In this document: positions 44,367-54,516 of the stretch, in pieces | Layout of the letters: the number at the start of each line of letters is the position of its first letter | Numbering within the stretch: position 1 is the first letter of the stretch | Assembly (NCBI RefSeq): GCF_022533585.1 | Contig: NZ_CP092827.1 | Coordinates: forward strand, 3,884,001 to 3,948,000 | Length of the DNA stretch: 64,000 nucleotides | Source: Pseudomonas sp. LS.1a | GTDB taxonomy: Bacteria; Pseudomonadota; Gammaproteobacteria; Pseudomonadales; Pseudomonadaceae | Direction: 5' to 3' | The notes under the pieces: generated by a model | What the model was told of the DNA's origin: nothing | Database searches by the model: none | The model's input: the letters and a program-made list of their open reading frames with translations, nothing else | Program-made: the position numbers and the translations under genes

Positions 44367-45151
44367 GCCTGGCTCCAGCGGTCGAACAGGCCCTTGATCA
44401 GGCTGGCGGTGTCGGTTGGCCGCTCCAGCGGGAACATGTGTCCACCCGGCACGCTGTGGAATTCGCCCTTGGGCATGCCGCGTACGGCCAAGGTGTGGTG
44501 GTGGCGAATGACGTTGCTGCGCTCGCCGCGAACCATGGCCAGTGGCACCTGCAACTGCCGCGCAGGTGCAGGGCTGGTATGCGGGATGCTGCGGTAGATG
44601 CTGATTTCCGTGGCCGGGTCGAAGCGCAACTGCAGCCCCTGCTCCTTCGCCTGCAGGCCGTGCTCTATGTAGGCATCGAGGCAGTCGGGGTCGAAATGGC
44701 GGAACAGTGACTTGCCGGCAAAATAGTCCCGGGCGCTGTCGCGGTCATTGAAGGTTTCGCGGCGCCCCAGGGTGCGGCCAGCCGGGGTGATGCGGTCGAT
44801 GAAGCCGAAGCGCTTGGCGGTGCGCAGCAGCCACTGGTCGGCGCGGGTGAGCACCGGCGAGTCGAGCATCACCACGCCACGGTAGTACTCGGGGCAGCGC
44901 AAGGCGGCGTGCAGGTGCAACACCCCGCCCAGCGAATGGCCGACACCCCATACCGGCTGGTCCTGCCGGGCCAGGTGGTGCAACAGTTCGTCGACCAGGC
45001 TCTGCCAGTTGTCGTCCACCGGAAAGCGCGGATCGTGCCCGTGCTGGGCCAGGTGCTGCACCTGATAGTCCGGTGCCAGGGCAGCGAACAGCTTGCCGTA
45101 GGTGGCCGAGGGGAAACCGTTGGCATGGGCGAAGAAGATCTGCTGCGACAT
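44363..45151 (-). CDS. Alpha/beta hydrolase
   Basis: 262 residues from MSQQIFFAHANGFPSATYGK; in-frame codons upstream are not needed. The N-terminal HANGFP motif replaces the usual HGxP oxyanion loop, the nucleophile is in WGVGHSLGGVLHLHAALRCP (Ser about 87), and VPGGHMFPLERP holds the late His. First of two overlapping hydrolase genes, followed by the 20-codon frame, DUF4892 and the permease. The substrate is not evident. Confidence 0.85.
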   Translation of the reverse strand: MSQQIFFAHANGFPSATYGKLFAALAPDYQVQHLAQHGHDPRFPVDDNWQSLVDELLHHLARQDQPVWGVGHSLGGVLHLHAALRCPEYYRGVVMLDSPVLTRADQWLLRTAKRFGFIDRITPAGRTLGRRETFNDRDSARDYFAGKSLFRHFDPDCLDAYIEHGLQAKEQGLQLRFDPATEISIYRSIPHTSPAPARQLQVPLAMVRGERSNVIRHHHTLAVRGMPKGEFHSVPGGHMFPLERPTDTASLIKGLFDRWSQA

Positions 45152-45452
45152 GGCACCGGGTCCGGATCGGGGATGATGGCCCATTGTCGGTATCCCGGGG
45201 CGGTTCGGCAACGTCCGGAAAGGTCATCGGCGAGGGCTATCAGGTCAGGCTTGTGGGAGATCGCAGCCCTTTGGGCTGCGCTGTCGCGTAGATAACTGAG
45301 TTCGCAAGCAATCCGCGAACCCTGTGGGAGCGGCTTTAGCCGCGAAGAATCCAACACGGTGCATGGCACCGGCTGCGCCGGTGTTCGCGGCTAAAGCCGC
45401 TCCCACCGTTCAGGGCGTGGGCGGTACCTGTCGGCGCAGCGGCCCCGTGAGT
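45152..45452. other. 301-base intergenic region between the hydrolase and sixA genes
   Basis: Holds the promoter side of the hydrolase operon, a hairpin CGCAGCCC-ttt-GGGCTGCG at 45262-45280 without a T-run, and the REP pair at 45321-45406. I see no convincing gene in it. Confidence 0.7.
45321..45406. repeat. REP inverted pair (gcggctttagccgc type)
   Basis: Arms gtgggagcggctttagccgc(gaa) at 45324-45346 and its exact complement at 45384-45406, with a hairpin (caccggctgcgccggtg) between. A variant REP stem with ctttag instead of gtttac. Confidence 0.88.
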
Positions 45453-45911
45453 TCACGCCGGCGAGTTGATCGCCCGAAGGGTCATCAGCCCAGCCAACGG
45501 CCAGTCCCCGTCCAGCTCCGCCAGGCTTGCCGTGCTCATGCCCGCCGGGTGTTGCTGGTGGCCATGCTCCAGCACCCCGACCAGGGTACCCACCAGCGGC
45601 TGATGGCTGACCAGCAGCACATGCTCCAGGCCCAGGCGCTCGATTTCGCCGATGACCTGCTGCACATCCGTGTCGGGCGTCAGCCAGGGCACGGTGCGCA
45701 CCGGCTCGGCGAAGCCCAGGGTGTCATGCACCAGGGCGGCCGTTTGCTGGGCACGTACGTAAGGGCTGGCGATGATCGCCTGCAACGGTTGCCCCAGCAG
45801 GCGGGCGGCGCTGTGCAGCACCTGCTCGCGGCCGTGGGCGGTCAGCCGGCGCTCGGCATCGCTGTTGGCCCGCGGCTCCGCTTCGCCGTGGCGCAGCACC
45901 CATAGTTTCAC
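45453..45911 (-). CDS. sixA: Phosphohistidine phosphatase SixA
   Basis: 152 residues of the histidine phosphatase (RHG) family: catalytic KLWVLRHGEAEPRA at the N-terminus (His8), ASPYVRAQQTAA, and the second His in LLVSHQPLVGTLVGVLEHG. SixA removes phosphate from histidine phosphoproteins, shown for ArcB and for the nitrogen phosphotransferase protein NPr in E. coli. Its start overlaps the stop of the DUF4389 gene (ATGA). It is the last gene of a gpsA-DUF4389-sixA operon. Confidence 0.93.
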   Translation of the reverse strand: MKLWVLRHGEAEPRANSDAERRLTAHGREQVLHSAARLLGQPLQAIIASPYVRAQQTAALVHDTLGFAEPVRTVPWLTPDTDVQQVIGEIERLGLEHVLLVSHQPLVGTLVGVLEHGHQQHPAGMSTASLAELDGDWPLAGLMTLRAINSPA

Positions 45912-46255
45912 AGCTTGGGCTCCTCATCACGCACCGGGTGCGGGGCCGGGGCCACGGCGTGCGGGGCCTCGCCTTCCGGGGCACGCGGTGCCGGCCAGTC
46001 GGCGAACGGCCACGGTTTCTGGTCGCTGTGGAAGCTGCCAAAGCGGCCGATCTGCGCCAGGTACTGGCTGAGGCTGTCGCCGAAGTTCATCAGGCTGGCG
46101 CTTGGGGCGCCGTACACCAGACGGTAGATCAGTTGTACCAGTACCAGGCCACCGAGCAGCAGCTCGGCCAACTGCCAGACCACCAGGAACACCAGCATCC
46201 ACAGGACCCGCAGGATGATCGACTCGCGCTGGGCGCGCTCGGGCGTATCGTTCAT
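45908..46255 (-). CDS. DUF4389 family membrane protein
   Basis: 115 residues from MNDTPERAQRESIILRVLWM, with AAGGAG ideally placed. Two hydrophobic segments (LWMLVFLVVWQLAELLLGGL, LVLVQLIYRLVYG) followed by GDSLSQYLAQIGRFGSFHSDQKPWPFADW (the DUF4389 signature) and a Pro/Glu-rich tail. Function unknown. It lies between gpsA (36-base gap) and sixA (4-base overlap). Confidence 0.85.
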   Translation of the reverse strand: MNDTPERAQRESIILRVLWMLVFLVVWQLAELLLGGLVLVQLIYRLVYGAPSASLMNFGDSLSQYLAQIGRFGSFHSDQKPWPFADWPAPRAPEGEAPHAVAPAPHPVRDEEPKL

Positions 46256-46291
46256 GTGTTGCTCCTTGCTGTTGTCAGAGCCGCTCAAGGC

Positions 46292-47317
46292 TCAGTTGAA
46301 ACCGCTGATGGAAATGAAATCGACATCGGTCTTCGGCTCGGCACGCATCAGGTGCTCGATCACCTGGTTCAGCGTGCGGCCTTCGAACAGGATGGCATGC
46401 AGGCCCGCCACCAGCGGCATGTACACCTGCACTTCCTGCGCCTTGGCCTTGAGCACCTTGAGGGTGTTGACGCCTTCGGCCACTTCGCCCAGGCGGTTGA
46501 CCGCCTGCTCCAGGCTCAGGCCCTGGCCCAGCGCGTGGCCGACCTGGTAGTTGCGGCTCTTGGGCGAGGAGCAGGTGACGATCAGGTCACCGACACCGGC
46601 CAGGCCGAGGAAGGTCATGGGGTTGGCGCCCTGGCTTACGGCAAAGCGGGTCATCTCGGCCAGGGCGCGGGTAATCAGCATGCTCTTGGTGTTCTCGCCC
46701 ATGCCCAGGGCCACTGCCATGCCGGCGATGATGGCATAGACGTTCTTCAGCGCCCCGCCCAGTTCGACGCCAAAGCGGTCGGCACTGGCGTAGACGCGGA
46801 AGGTACGCCCATGCAGCACGGCCTGCACCTGCTGGCAGAGTTTTTCGTCCTCGCTGGCGACCACCGTGGCGGTCAGCGCATGTTCGGCGATTTCACGGGC
46901 CAGGTTGGGGCCGGACAGCACGCCGATGCGCGCCTCGGGGGCGATTTCCTCGAGGATCTGGCTCATCAGCTTGAAGCTTTGCGCTTCGATGCCCTTGGTC
47001 AGGCTGACCAGGCCCTTGCCACGCAGCAGCTCGGCATGCGGGGCCAGCACGCTGCGCAAGGCGCTCGATGGCAGGGCGACGAAAACCAGGTCGCTGGCCT
47101 GCAGGGTGGCCAGCAGGTCGCTGACCGGCTCGACGCCGTCGTGCAGGCGGATGCCCTTGAGGTAGCGCGGATTCTCGCGATTGACGCGCATGGCCTCGGC
47201 CTGATCCGGGTCGCGCATCCATTGGCGCACCGGCACACCGTTTTCCGCCAGCAGGTTCGCCACGGCGGTGCCGAAGCTGCCGCCTCCCAGAACTGCAACA
47301 GGTTGCTGTTCAGTCAT
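46292..47317 (-). CDS. gpsA: Glycerol-3-phosphate dehydrogenase [NAD(P)+]
   Basis: 341 residues from [20 protein letters not shown]; an in-frame TTG two codons earlier is less likely. The nucleotide-binding motif [10 protein letters not shown] is at residue 11, and the catalytic region is [20 protein letters not shown] with the catalytic lysine. It reduces dihydroxyacetone phosphate to sn-glycerol 3-phosphate for phospholipid synthesis. It leads an operon with the DUF4389 gene and sixA; a perfect -10 box lies upstream. Confidence 0.97.
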   Translation of the reverse strand: MTEQQPVAVLGGGSFGTAVANLLAENGVPVRQWMRDPDQAEAMRVNRENPRYLKGIRLHDGVEPVSDLLATLQASDLVFVALPSSALRSVLAPHAELLRGKGLVSLTKGIEAQSFKLMSQILEEIAPEARIGVLSGPNLAREIAEHALTATVVASEDEKLCQQVQAVLHGRTFRVYASADRFGVELGGALKNVYAIIAGMAVALGMGENTKSMLITRALAEMTRFAVSQGANPMTFLGLAGVGDLIVTCSSPKSRNYQVGHALGQGLSLEQAVNRLGEVAEGVNTLKVLKAKAQEVQVYMPLVAGLHAILFEGRTLNQVIEHLMRAEPKTDVDFISISGFN

Positions 47318-47358
47318 ATCCAATCCGTTAAAGCCAAAAGTTAAGTGGCGACCCAGCC

Positions 47359-47364
47359 ATTATA
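47359..47364 (-). promoter_or_regulatory. Candidate -10 box of gpsA
   Basis: Perfect TATAAT on the minus strand, about 42 bases ahead of the gpsA start. No good -35 hexamer lies at 16-18 bases (CTGGTT at 17), so it may need an activator. Confidence 0.45.
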
Positions 47365-47393
47365 CGGCTCGCCTGCTACAGAACCAGTGTCAG

Positions 47394-47491
47394 TACTGGC
47401 CTCTTCGCGGGTAAACCCGCTCCCACAGGTACAACGAAGCCTTCAGTAGCGGTGCGGTCCTTGTGGGAGCGGGTTTACCCGCGAAAGGGCC
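47394..47491. repeat. REP inverted pair upstream of gpsA and the TonB receptor gene
   Basis: ctcttcgcgggtaaacccgc(tcccacaggt) and gtgggagcgggtttacccgc(gaaaggg) face each other 30 bases apart, in the gap between divergent genes. Confidence 0.9.
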
Positions 47492-47538
47492 ATCACGGGT
47501 AATGCAGATCACTGGCAAATACGCCACGGTCAGTTACC

Positions 47539-49686
47539 ATGCCTGTTTCAATCCTGATACAAGGCCGCTTTGTGTTCCCTGGCACGCCCCCGTACCCGCG
47601 CCTGCTCATACTGACCGCCCTGCTCGGTGGCCCGGCCATGGCCGATGATCTGTTCATCGACAACACGGACCTGCCGCAGGTTCTGACCGCCACGCGCCTG
47701 AAACAGTCCCCGGCCGCAGTGCCAGGCAGCATGACCGTGCTCGACAGCGAGCTGATCCGCGCCAGCGGCGCCCGTGACATCCCCGAGCTGCTGCGCCTGG
47801 TGCCGGGCATGATGGTGGGTTACAACGCCGGCAACCAACCCACGGTCAACTACCATGGCAGCAACGTCAACGACGCCCGGCGCATGCAGGTGCTGATCGA
47901 TGGCCGCTCGGTATACCGCGCCGGCCTGGCCACGGTGGACTGGAGCGACATCCCCCTGGCCATGGAGGACATCGAGCGCATCGAGGTGTTCCGCGGCCCC
48001 AACACTGTCAGCTACGGCGCCAACGCGCTGATGGCGGTGGTCAACATCCTTACCCGCAACCCCGCCGACAGCCATGGCACGCGGCTGAAGATGACCCGCG
48101 GCCAGGATGGCATCAACGACTTCTACGCCAGCCACGGCTTCGGCTGGGAGGGCGGCGACATGCGCCTGTCGCTGTCCGGCCAGCAGGACGATGGCTTCGA
48201 CGAAAACCAGTTCGGCCAGGACTACCGTGACAGCCGCCGGCTGACGCGCTTCACCCTCAATGCCAGCCACAACCTGACGCACGACCAGACACTGGAATGG
48301 CAACTGGCGGCGAAGGAAGGCAGCAACCAGCGGCCGTATACCTATCAGCCGGTGTTCGCCAGATACGAAGCCGGTAACAATGCTGACGTCAATGCCAAGG
48401 ACTACGCCGGCTCGTTGCGCTGGACAAAGGACTTCAGTTCCGAGCACAGCCTCTATATCCAGGGCTCGGCCCAGCATTTCGACCGCCAGCAGGTGTGGCG
48501 TGCCTGTGACGCCTTGCAGTCGTTCAGCCCGGAATTGACCCAGCTCTGGCAAATGAACCCTGACTTCGCCGAAAAGGTGGCGCGCGGCATTGCTACCGGC
48601 GCCCCCCTTTCAACCAACGATCCCGTCATGAGCGGGCTTCTGGAGAAGGTCCAGCAGCAATGGGCAAACGGTGGCAAGCAGCAAGTTTGCGGCGACGTCG
48701 ACCAGAGCACCCGCGAAACCCGCTACGACCTGGAAATCCAGGACACCCTGAGCCTGACCGACAGCCTGCGCCTGCTCAGCGGCATGAACTACCGCTATGA
48801 TCGAGCCGACTCGCAGACCTACTTCAACGGCAGCATCGACGACCAGACCTGGCGCCTGTTCGGCCAGCTGGAGTGGCGCGCCGACGAGCACTGGATCCTG
48901 CAGGGCGGCGCCATGTTCGAGGACTCGCGCCTGTCCGGCAGCTCGCTGACCCCGCGGGTGGCGGTCAACTACCTGATCACCCCGCGCCATGGCCTGCGAG
49001 CGGTGTATTCCGAGGCGGTACGCTCGCCCGACATGTTCGAGAACAACATCAACTGGAGCTACACGGTCAAGAACCTGACCCCCAACGCATTCGGCCTGCA
49101 AAACGGCGAGTACTTCGTCAAGACCCGCGGCCCGGGCGACCTCGACCAGGAACGCATGCGCTCGCGCGAACTGGGCTACAACGGCTACTTCAGCGACATC
49201 GACCTGAACATGGATGTGAAGCTGTTCTACGACGAGATCACCGGAATGATCAGCGAGCCCCTGAAGAACAACCAGTACATCGCCAGCAACGCCAACAAGG
49301 CCCGCTTCAGCGGCAGCGAGGCGCAACTGGACTGGCGCCCGACCCTGCGCGACCGCCTGCGCCTGACCTACGCCTATGTCGATGCCTGGGCCAGCAACCC
49401 CGACGACCGCCGCCTCAGCGCCCGCAACAGCGGCTCGGCCGGGTGGATGCGCGAATGGGGCGACGGCTGGTCCAGCGCACTGTTCTATTACGGCGACGAT
49501 GCGCTCAACCAGTACCGCTACGAGCGCCTGGACCTGCGCCTGGCCAAGCGTTTCCGGGTGCATGGCAGCAACCTGGAACTGGCGGCGCTGTGGCAACAGC
49601 GCCTGGACGATGAGCCGACCACGGCAATCCAGAACCGCTTCGACAGCCGCCACCGCCTGAGCGTCAGCGCGGAGCTGGAGTTCTGA
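47539..49686 (+). CDS. TonB-dependent receptor (with adjacent binding protein and kinase)
   Basis: 715 residues. The signal peptide core LLILTALLGGPAMA is followed by a TonB-box-like LPQVLTATRLKQSP, plug domain (MQVLIDGRSVYRAGLATVDW, ERIEVFRGPNTVSYGANALM) and a beta barrel ending in LSVSAELEF with terminal Phe. The start is uncertain: the ATG at 47539 has a weak site, while GTG at 47572 has AAGG in good position and gives a shorter, more typical signal peptide. The stop overlaps the next gene by one base (TGATGG arrangement), linking it to a periplasmic binding protein and a hybrid kinase. Substrate unknown. Confidence 0.88.
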   Translation: MPVSILIQGRFVFPGTPPYPRLLILTALLGGPAMADDLFIDNTDLPQVLTATRLKQSPAAVPGSMTVLDSELIRASGARDIPELLRLVPGMMVGYNAGNQPTVNYHGSNVNDARRMQVLIDGRSVYRAGLATVDWSDIPLAMEDIERIEVFRGPNTVSYGANALMAVVNILTRNPADSHGTRLKMTRGQDGINDFYASHGFGWEGGDMRLSLSGQQDDGFDENQFGQDYRDSRRLTRFTLNASHNLTHDQTLEWQLAAKEGSNQRPYTYQPVFARYEAGNNADVNAKDYAGSLRWTKDFSSEHSLYIQGSAQHFDRQQVWRACDALQSFSPELTQLWQMNPDFAEKVARGIATGAPLSTNDPVMSGLLEKVQQQWANGGKQQVCGDVDQSTRETRYDLEIQDTLSLTDSLRLLSGMNYRYDRADSQTYFNGSIDDQTWRLFGQLEWRADEHWILQGGAMFEDSRLSGSSLTPRVAVNYLITPRHGLRAVYSEAVRSPDMFENNINWSYTVKNLTPNAFGLQNGEYFVKTRGPGDLDQERMRSRELGYNGYFSDIDLNMDVKLFYDEITGMISEPLKNNQYIASNANKARFSGSEAQLDWRPTLRDRLRLTYAYVDAWASNPDDRRLSARNSGSAGWMREWGDGWSSALFYYGDDALNQYRYERLDLRLAKRFRVHGSNLELAALWQQRLDDEPTTAIQNRFDSRHRLSVSAELEF

Positions 49687-50576
49687 TGGCCCTGCTGCTG
49701 CGCCTGTTGCTGCTGTGCCTGTGGCCATTGGGGCCGCTGTCCGCCAGCGAAATCGTGTTGGTAGGCGCGGAAGACCAGCCCGGCATTCGCAGTTTCGTCG
49801 CTGCGCTGGAAAGCCGCCGGCCCCAGGATCATGTGCATTTCCAGACCACCGCCGACCTGCCACGCCCGGGCAAGCTCAGGACTGACCTGCGCCTGATCCT
49901 GCTGGACAACGCCGCACTGGAATGGCGCCTTGGGGAAACCGCCGGCCCGCCGGCCCTGGCCATGCGGGTCAGCCGGGTACAGGCTGAACAGCGCCTGGGA
50001 AAGTCGCGTCCCGCGTTCCTCACCCTGTTGTGGAGCGACCCACCACTGGGCCGGCAGCTGCGCCTGGCGCGCTACCTGCTGCCACAGGCCCAGCGCATTG
50101 GTGTGCTGTACGGTGAGCACAGCAGCTTTTTGCTCGAAGAGTTGCGCCATGCCGCCCACCAGCTGGGCCTGGAGATCATTGCCCAGGACTGGCCCGACCC
50201 GCGCGACAGCCGTCCTCTGCAACATTTGCTGGCCAACAGTGACGTGCTGCTGGGCCTGGACGACACCAACCTGTACAACTCCAAGACCGCAAAGAACGTG
50301 CTGTTGAGCAGCTATGGCCGACAGATGGCGCTGATCGGCCCGAACGCCGGGTTCGTCCGCGCCGGCGCCCTGGCCAGCACCTTCAGCGACCAGGACGACT
50401 GGCTGGCGGTGCTCGACCAGTTGCTCGACCAGCCACCGGCACGCTGGCCGCGCAACCTCTACCCGGCACGCTTCGGCGTCAGCGGCAACCAGCAGGTTGC
50501 GCGCGCCCTGGGCCTTGAACCGATCGATCCGAACGCCGCCGCCAAGGCCCTGGCCGAAGGAGAACCCACCCCATGA
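49686..50576 (+). CDS. Periplasmic ABC-type substrate-binding-like protein
   Basis: 296 residues with a signal peptide ([20 protein letters not shown]). The body follows the pattern of TrpX-type ABC substrate-binding proteins: [40 protein letters not shown], then [30 protein letters not shown]. No permease or ATPase gene is present, so it may deliver ligand information to the kinase encoded next rather than support transport. It overlaps both neighbours (one base with the receptor, four with the kinase). Confidence 0.8.
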   Translation: MALLLRLLLLCLWPLGPLSASEIVLVGAEDQPGIRSFVAALESRRPQDHVHFQTTADLPRPGKLRTDLRLILLDNAALEWRLGETAGPPALAMRVSRVQAEQRLGKSRPAFLTLLWSDPPLGRQLRLARYLLPQAQRIGVLYGEHSSFLLEELRHAAHQLGLEIIAQDWPDPRDSRPLQHLLANSDVLLGLDDTNLYNSKTAKNVLLSSYGRQMALIGPNAGFVRAGALASTFSDQDDWLAVLDQLLDQPPARWPRNLYPARFGVSGNQQVARALGLEPIDPNAAAKALAEGEPTP

Positions 50577-52504
50577 GCAAGCGCCTGAGCTGGGACATCC
50601 ACACCCGCACCCAGATCATCAGCCTCGGCCCTGCCCTGCTGCTGACCCTGCTGCTTATCAGCTTCTTCACCTTCGTACGCATCCAGGACCTGCGCCAGGA
50701 ACTGAACCACACCGGGCAACTGATCGCCAACCAGCTGGCGCCAGCTTCGGAGTATGGGGTGATCTCGGGCAACAACGAAGTGCTCGAGGGCCTGATGCGC
50801 GCCACGCTCAGCATCCCCCACGTGCGCTTCCTCGAGGTGCAGGACAGCCGCAACCACATCCTGGTCTACGTCGAGCAGTCCGACGAAAGCGCCAACCGCG
50901 CGCAGCGCGTCGAAGTGTTCCAGGCGCCCATCCGCCTGCAGCAAATCCGCCTGGACAGCGACTTCCTGCAACAGGGCAAGGCCACCACCCCGGCCATCGG
51001 CGACGACTATCTGGGCCGGGTAATCGTCGGCATGTCCGATGACGCCTTCAGCCAGCGCCAGCAGGAAATCGTGATCAAGGCCGGCATCCTCGCGCTGTTC
51101 GCCCTGCTGTTCACCTTCCTGCTGGCGCGGCGCCTGGCCCTGAGCCTGGCCAAGCCGATCAGCGACATGGGCCATGCGGTCAAGGCCATCCAGCAGGGCG
51201 AGTACAACACCCTGTTGCCGGTGGTCGACGACAGCGAGCTGGGCCACCTGGCGCGCCACATCAACAACCTGGCCCACGCCCTGGAGCAGGCCAGCGATGA
51301 ACAGAAGCAGGCCATTGCCGAGCTGATCCAGGCCCGCGAAGAGGCCGAACAGGCCAACCGCGCCAAATCGGACTTCCTGGCGATGATGAGCCACGAGCTG
51401 CGCACGCCGATGAATGGCGTGCTGGGCATGCTGCAGTTGCTGGAAACCACGCCGCTGAGCAATGAACAGGCCGAGTACACCGCAGTGGCCAGCGAGTCCA
51501 CCGGGCACCTGCTCAAGGTCATCAACGACATCCTCGACTTCTCGCGCATCGAGCGCGCCGCACTGCAACTGGAACACATCGACTTCAACCTGGGTGAGCT
51601 GATCACCAGCAGCGTCCAGTCGTTCCAGCACAGCGCCCAGCAGCGCGGCCTTGCCCTGCACCTGCAGCTGCCGGCCGGTATCGAGCAGTTGCAGGTAAAC
51701 GGCGACCCCACGCGCATCCGCCAGATCCTGCTGAACCTGGTCGGCAACGCGCTGAAGTTTACCGAACGCGGCCAGGTACAGGTCGAGGCACACTGGCAGG
51801 TGCTCGATCGGCAACTGATCTGGCTGACCTGCAGCGTGCGCGACACCGGCATCGGCATCGACAGCGACCGCCTGGAAATGATGTTCGTCGCCTTCCAGCA
51901 GGCCGACAGCTCGATTTCCCGCCGCTATGGCGGCACCGGGCTGGGGCTGTCGATCGCCCGCACCCTGGCCGAACGCATGGGCGGCAAGCTGCGTGGCGAA
52001 AGCCGTGAGGGGCTTGGTTCCACGTTTACCCTGGAGATGCCTTTGGCCCTGGCCAGCCCAGCCCCGGTCTCGCTGACGCTGCCAAGCGCTGCGCCACCGG
52101 CGATGACCGACAACGATCAGGTGCTGCTGGTAGAAGACAATCCGGTCAACCAAAGTGTCATCGGGGCCATGCTGCGCAGCCTGGGACTGGCGGTAAGCAC
52201 CGCCGAGGACGGCCTGGAGGCGGTCGACCGGGTCAGCCGGCAGCGTTTTGCCGCCGTGCTGATGGACTGCCGCCTGCCGCACCTGGACGGCTATGAAGCC
52301 ACCCGGCGTATCCGCCAACTGCCCAACGGTGCCGGACTACCGATCATCGCCCTGACTGCCAATGCCTTGCAGGGCGACCGTGAGCGTTGCATGGCAGCCG
52401 GCATGGACGATTACCTGAGCAAACCCTTGCGCCGCACCGAACTGCAGCGGGTACTGCAGCGCTGGCTTCCCGGTCAGACAACCGCGACTGGCGATAAATG
52501 CTAA
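50573..52504 (+). CDS. Hybrid sensor histidine kinase (PA1611-type)
   Basis: 643 residues. Membrane helix 1 (about 14-37), periplasmic domain (38-165), helix 2 (166-190), HAMP (190-245), HisKA with H274 in [12 protein letters not shown], ATPase domain ([39 protein letters not shown]), and a C-terminal receiver with phosphoacceptor D565 in [12 protein letters not shown] and K618 region YLSKPL. There is no Hpt domain, so phosphate must go to a separate protein such as HptB. P. aeruginosa PA1611, next to fabA, has this organisation and binds RetS to influence the Gac/Rsm switch; orthology is inferred from synteny and domains. Overlaps the binding-protein gene by ATGA. Confidence 0.9.
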   Translation: MSKRLSWDIHTRTQIISLGPALLLTLLLISFFTFVRIQDLRQELNHTGQLIANQLAPASEYGVISGNNEVLEGLMRATLSIPHVRFLEVQDSRNHILVYVEQSDESANRAQRVEVFQAPIRLQQIRLDSDFLQQGKATTPAIGDDYLGRVIVGMSDDAFSQRQQEIVIKAGILALFALLFTFLLARRLALSLAKPISDMGHAVKAIQQGEYNTLLPVVDDSELGHLARHINNLAHALEQASDEQKQAIAELIQAREEAEQANRAKSDFLAMMSHELRTPMNGVLGMLQLLETTPLSNEQAEYTAVASESTGHLLKVINDILDFSRIERAALQLEHIDFNLGELITSSVQSFQHSAQQRGLALHLQLPAGIEQLQVNGDPTRIRQILLNLVGNALKFTERGQVQVEAHWQVLDRQLIWLTCSVRDTGIGIDSDRLEMMFVAFQQADSSISRRYGGTGLGLSIARTLAERMGGKLRGESREGLGSTFTLEMPLALASPAPVSLTLPSAAPPAMTDNDQVLLVEDNPVNQSVIGAMLRSLGLAVSTAEDGLEAVDRVSRQRFAAVLMDCRLPHLDGYEATRRIRQLPNGAGLPIIALTANALQGDRERCMAAGMDDYLSKPLRRTELQRVLQRWLPGQTTATGDKC

Positions 52505-52545
52505 AGTGCGGCAGTCTTAAACACTGGACAGGACCTTCATCGGAC

Positions 52546-52564
52546 CTGAAAATAGACGTTTCAG
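52546..52564. promoter_or_regulatory. Inverted repeat upstream of fabA
   Basis: CTGAAA-atagacg-TTTCAG, 148 bases before the fabA start, in the control region of the unsaturated fatty acid operon. It may be an operator (DesT/FabR-type regulators act here in pseudomonads), but the match to a known box is not clear. A leader hairpin CCCCTG-ccg-CAGGGG lies at 52680-52694. Confidence 0.3.
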
Positions 52565-52711
52565 TGCACACCTGTACTTCTTTCACCAGATGCACTGTGA
52601 CTTTCACCACAACGCAATAGTCTACCTGTAGGCTGCCGCCCCGGACGCGATGCGTTTCGGGCCGGCCGGGAAGATTCATCCCCTGCCGCAGGGGGTTATT
52701 GAGGAGCTCGC

Positions 52712-53227
52712 ATGACCAAACAACACGCCTTTACTCGGGAAGACCTGCTGCGCTGCAGTCGCGGTGAGCTGTTCGGCCCAGGTAATGCGCAACTGCCCGC
52801 GCCGAACATGCTGATGGTCGATCGCATCACCCATATCAGTGAAGAAGGCGGTAAGTACGGCAAAGGTGAATTGGTCGCCGAGCTGGATATCAATCCGGAC
52901 CTGTGGTTCTTCGCCTGTCACTTCGAAGGCGACCCGGTAATGCCGGGCTGCCTGGGCCTCGACGCCATGTGGCAGCTGGTAGGCTTCTTCCTCGGCTGGC
53001 AGGGCCTGCCAGGCCGCGGTCGCGCCCTGGGGTCGGGCGAGGTGAAGTTCTTCGGCCAGGTACTGCCCGAAGCCAAGAAAGTCACTTACAACATTCACAT
53101 CAAGCGCGTCCTGAAGGGCAAGCTGAACATGGCCATCGCCGATGGCTCGGTCAGCGTCGACGGCCGCGAGATCTACACTGCCGAAGGCCTGCGGGTCGGC
53201 GTGTTCACCTCCACTGACAATTTCTAA
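52712..53227 (+). CDS. fabA: 3-hydroxydecanoyl-[ACP] dehydratase/isomerase
   Basis: 171 residues. The active-site residues H70 ([15 protein letters not shown]) and D84 ([11 protein letters not shown]) are in place. FabA dehydrates 3-hydroxydecanoyl-ACP and isomerises trans-2 to cis-3-decenoyl-ACP, the branch point to unsaturated fatty acids without oxygen. GAGGAG lies 6 bases before the ATG. It is followed by fabB 11 bases on, the standard fabAB operon. Confidence 0.98.
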   Translation: MTKQHAFTREDLLRCSRGELFGPGNAQLPAPNMLMVDRITHISEEGGKYGKGELVAELDINPDLWFFACHFEGDPVMPGCLGLDAMWQLVGFFLGWQGLPGRGRALGSGEVKFFGQVLPEAKKVTYNIHIKRVLKGKLNMAIADGSVSVDGREIYTAEGLRVGVFTSTDNF

Positions 53228-53238
53228 GGGTTATTCGC

Positions 53239-54459
53239 ATGCGCCGCGTCGTTATCACTGGTCTGGGCATCGTATCGTGCCTGGGCAATGACAAAGCTAC
53301 CGTCACCGAAAACCTGCGCAACAGCCGTCCGGGTATCCGTTACAACCCGGAATACAAGGAAATGGGGCTGCGTAGCCAGGTTTCCGGGTCCATCGACCTC
53401 AACCTCGAAGAACTGATCGACCGCAAGGTCTACCGCTTCGTCGGCCACGCTGCCGCCTACGCCTACCTGGCGATGCAGGACGCGATCAAGGACGCCGGCC
53501 TGACCGAAGAGCAGGTTTCCAACCCGCGTACCGGCCTGGTGGCTGGCTCCGGCGGCGCTTCGACCCTGAACCAGATGGAAGCGCTGGATACCCTGCGCGA
53601 GAAAGGTGTCAAGCGCGTCGGCCCGTACCGCGTTACCCGCACCATGGGCAGCACCGTTTCGGCGTGCCTGGCCACCCCGTTCAAGATCAAGGGCATCAAC
53701 TACTCGATCTCGTCGGCCTGCGCCACTTCGGCACACTGCATCGGCACCGCCCTGGAGCAGATCCAGTGGGGCAAGCAGGACATCGTCTTCGCCGGTGGCG
53801 GTGAAGAAGAGCACTGGAGCCAGTCGTTCCTGTTCGATGCCATGGGCGCCCTGTCGACCAAGCGCAACGAAACCCCGGAACAGGCCTCGCGCGCCTACGA
53901 CGCCGACCGTGATGGCTTCGTCATCGCTGGTGGCGGCGGCATGGTGGTGGTCGAGGAGCTGGAGCACGCCCTGGCCCGTGGCGCCAAGATCTACGCGGAA
54001 ATCGTCGGTTACGGCGCCACTTCCGACGGCTACGACATGGTTGCCCCGAGCGGCGAAGGTGCCATCCGCTGCATGCAGCAGGCGCTGTCGACCGTCGACA
54101 CCCCGATCGACTACCTGAACACCCACGGCACCTCGACCCCGGTCGGTGACGTTGCCGAGATCAAGGGCGTTCGCGCCGTGTTCGGCGACAAGGCACCGAA
54201 GATCAGCTCGACCAAGAGCCTGTCGGGCCACTCGCTGGGCGCTGCTGGCGTACACGAGGCGATCTACTGCCTGCTGATGATGGAAAACAACTTCATCGCC
54301 GGCTCCGCCAACATCGACGAGCTGGACCCGGAGGTCGCCGACCTGCCGATCCTGCGCAAGACCGAAGAAAACGCCAAGATCGACACGGTCATGAGCAACA
54401 GCTTCGGCTTCGGCGGCACCAACGCCACCCTGGTGCTCAAGCGCTGGGAAGGCAAGTAA
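53239..54459 (+). CDS. fabB: 3-oxoacyl-[ACP] synthase I
   Basis: 406 residues. Condensing-enzyme triad: C161 in [12 protein letters not shown], His in [13 protein letters not shown] and His in [14 protein letters not shown]; the C-terminal loop [18 protein letters not shown] is typical. FabB elongates the cis-3-decenoyl-ACP made by FabA. Operon with fabA and its own terminator after the stop. Confidence 0.98.
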   Translation: MRRVVITGLGIVSCLGNDKATVTENLRNSRPGIRYNPEYKEMGLRSQVSGSIDLNLEELIDRKVYRFVGHAAAYAYLAMQDAIKDAGLTEEQVSNPRTGLVAGSGGASTLNQMEALDTLREKGVKRVGPYRVTRTMGSTVSACLATPFKIKGINYSISSACATSAHCIGTALEQIQWGKQDIVFAGGGEEEHWSQSFLFDAMGALSTKRNETPEQASRAYDADRDGFVIAGGGGMVVVEELEHALARGAKIYAEIVGYGATSDGYDMVAPSGEGAIRCMQQALSTVDTPIDYLNTHGTSTPVGDVAEIKGVRAVFGDKAPKISSTKSLSGHSLGAAGVHEAIYCLLMMENNFIAGSANIDELDPEVADLPILRKTEENAKIDTVMSNSFGFGGTNATLVLKRWEGK

Positions 54460-54477
54460 GACGCTGCTGCGGTAGAC

Positions 54478-54508
54478 GAAAACGCCCCGACTGGTTCGGG
54501 GCGTTTTC
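54478..54508 (+). terminator. Rho-independent terminator of fabAB
   Basis: 13-bp stem GAAAACGCCCCGA/TCGGGGCGTTTTC with a 5-base loop, 18 bases after the fabB stop. The T-run is part of the stem, so it may act in both directions. Confidence 0.9.
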
Positions 54509-54516
54509 ATTTGTAT

